From the NCBI RefSeq assembly GCF_000718015.1, contig NZ_JODY01000015.1:124001-188000 (forward strand): a stretch of DNA of 64,000 nt, written 5' to 3'. Numbering within the stretch: position 1 is the stretch's first letter; each line of letters opens with the position of its first letter. Below the pieces are notes generated by a model that was not told the origin of the DNA, searched no databases, and saw only the letters and a program-made list of their open reading frames with translations. The stretch is from Streptomyces catenulae. GTDB lineage: Bacteria; Actinomycetota; Actinomycetes; Streptomycetales; Streptomycetaceae. Made by a program: the position numbers and the translations under genes. Positions 63,601-64,000 of this stretch are shown here, piece by piece.

Positions 63601-64000
63601 GCCCGGAGGCCGCGGGCGAGGCTGTGACCGGCTCCGCTCCGGGGGCGACAGCAGTCAGAAGCGGATAGCCCGTGGCAGCGCCGAGCGTATCGGCGCTCTC
63701 CCCGGTGTACGCCTCCGCCAACTCCTGCCGCCGACCTGCCGGAAGCGTCGCCGACAGCACCACGACGGGAACGCGATACGCCCCCAGCCACGACAGCACC
63801 CGGTCGAGATAGGTGTTCATATAGGCGTCATAGGCATGTACTTCGTCGATGACGACGACCTTGCCCACCATCGCCAGGTGCCGAAGGGCCAGGTGCCTGC
63901 TCTTGAGGCCGGTCATCAGCAACTGGTCGATCGTTCCGACGGCGAACGAGGCGAGCAGGCCCTTCTTCCGTCCCCGTAGCCACTGGTGCGCGACGAGATC
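60656..64000 (-). CDS. cas3-cse1: Cas3-Cse1 (Cas3-Cas8e) fusion, type I-E effector; 5' end outside the window
   Basis: 1114 visible residues, open to the right edge. The first part is Cas3 helicase: FAVGTIDQLLMTGLKSRHLA, DEVH box VVVIDEVHAYDAYMN, LSATLP, ASQVAEQSLDVDFDLLV and QRMGRLHRH, then a Cas3 C-terminal domain. The HD nuclease and Walker A lie beyond base 64000. After a short linker (GRGAAPTPAVP) the Cse1 large subunit starts near base 62335 (SFQLTHRPWLPVQL) and runs to the stop, with DFALIRLLLAILHDAL and ERPFFQVAGL. Cse1 recognises the PAM and recruits Cas3, so the fusion joins target recognition to degradation. An in-frame GTG at 62338 could give free Cse1 but its ribosome site is poor. 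Confidence 0.95.
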   Translation of the reverse strand, partial: DLVAHQWLRGRKKGLLASFAVGTIDQLLMTGLKSRHLALRHLAMVGKVVVIDEVHAYDAYMNTYLDRVLSWLGAYRVPVVVLSATLPAGRRQELAEAYTGESADTLGAATGYPLLTAVAPGAEPVTASPAASGRRSDVVLERLADDETALADRLAVELADGGCALVVRNTVDRVTDTAAALRARFGAEHVTVAHARFIDVDRARKDASLLTRFGPPDHNGTSPHRPQEAHIVVASQVAEQSLDVDFDLLVTDLCPVDLLLQRMGRLHRHPRGERQRDRPRRLRQPRCLVTGVDWGTDPAPTPVKGSGTVYGAYPLLRSLAVLTPHLGAPGRRGRPVRLPEDISPLVQQAYGADEPCPRSWEETTDPARTRHREAHAEQQRKAEVFRLDEVRKAGRPLIGWIGAGVGDADDSRAGRAQVRDSRESLEVLVVMRRDDGTLCTLPWLDKGRGGLELPTDAVPSARAARAAAASGLRLPYHFSFPDKADQALAELEELYVPAWQEKESHWLAGELILALDEDCQARLAGRNLAYDPDEGLLVTREESSQGRGAAPTPAVPSFQLTHRPWLPVQLADGTERELSLLEVFDQARDIRRLVGDLPTQDFALIRLLLAILHDALGGPGNGAAPADSDEWEELWLSEKPYAGRVADYLHQHRDRFDLLHPERPFFQVAGLRTAKDEVFSLNRVVADVPNGEPFFSMRMPGVDRLGWAEAARWLVHAQAFDPSGIKSGAVGDPRVKAGKGYPQGVAWAGNLGGVFVEGDNLHETLLLNLMAADSSGLHTDRADRPAWRAEPCGPDEARDLAQRPYGLRDLYTWQSRRIRLHHDADGVHGVVLAYGDRLEPHNKLPYEPMTGWRRSPAQEKKRREALVYLPQDHDPSRMAWRGMEGLLTGREVATEQGRDGAQRLRPGIVEWIARLSTEGFLPRGHLIRTRVIGARYGTQQSVIDEVVDDGVLMPVVLLHREDRRYGQKAVDALNDAEKAVGVLADLATDLALASGANPEPRRDAARDQGFGTLDTHYRRWLRDLGAAADPEEHRDHWKREVHRIVGDLGTGLLDDAGLSAWEGRIVETSGGPRWLNDAAAELRFRKRLDGLLATDDDGPPDPPPARPAPVESPV

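Overview
The window looks like a Streptomyces chromosome. GC is very high throughout, many genes start with GTG or TTG, and the gene families are typical of the genus: an ROK-regulated sugar ABC operon without its own ATPase, a second single-strand binding protein beside two dynamin-like GTPases, an LAETG wall-anchored TQXA protein, and XRE/DUF397/DUF6879 regulatory modules. The species cannot be fixed from the sequence alone.

Bases 1-36700 are ordinary core chromosome. In order they hold: a partial LysR regulator and an EamA transporter; an acyl-ACP desaturase under a striking tandem operator; small exported or hypothetical proteins; an HNH nuclease; an MscS channel; a sugar-uptake operon (ROK regulator, lipoprotein, two permeases, GH4 glycosidase, BadF-type kinase); a signalling set (coiled-coil protein, PP2C phosphatase, FHA protein); an isoaspartate-methyltransferase-like enzyme; a truncated haemoglobin; a three-gene FtsX-type ABC exporter; the ettA/thioesterase/hypothetical operon; the LAETG surface protein; and ssb with dynB-dynA.

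A tRNA-Arg(TCT) gene at 36709-36781 marks the start of an accessory region. Next to it lies an integrative mobilizable element. It has a tyrosine integrase broken by two single-base insertions, an excisionase, a phage O/P-like replication pair (initiator plus DnaC-like loader) with repeats inside the initiator gene, a cluster of GGGGACCGGTCCCC-type palindromes, and MobC plus relaxase. No Tra translocase is visible.

Bases 43690-50053 form a divergent accessory cluster. The minus arm has a flavoprotein, DUF397, XRE/DUF5753, DUF6879 and one hypothetical. The plus arm has an anti-sigma-type ATPase, DUF6415-like, a hypothetical, DUF6082-like, a CYTH-domain protein and a MoaA-like radical SAM enzyme. 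The CYTH/radical SAM pair is the best candidate here for uncharacterised chemistry.

Bases 50207-64000 are a type I-E CRISPR-Cas locus read on the minus strand. In transcription order it has a Cas3-Cse1 fusion (5' end outside the window), cse2, cas7e, cas5e, cas6e, cas1e and cas2e, then a leader and an 87-repeat array. The array contains a block of variant repeats that ends in a hybrid repeat, which suggests past recombination, and several spacers that are themselves hairpins. No attR copy of the tRNA end was seen before 64000, so the CRISPR locus may sit on the same tRNA-anchored island.
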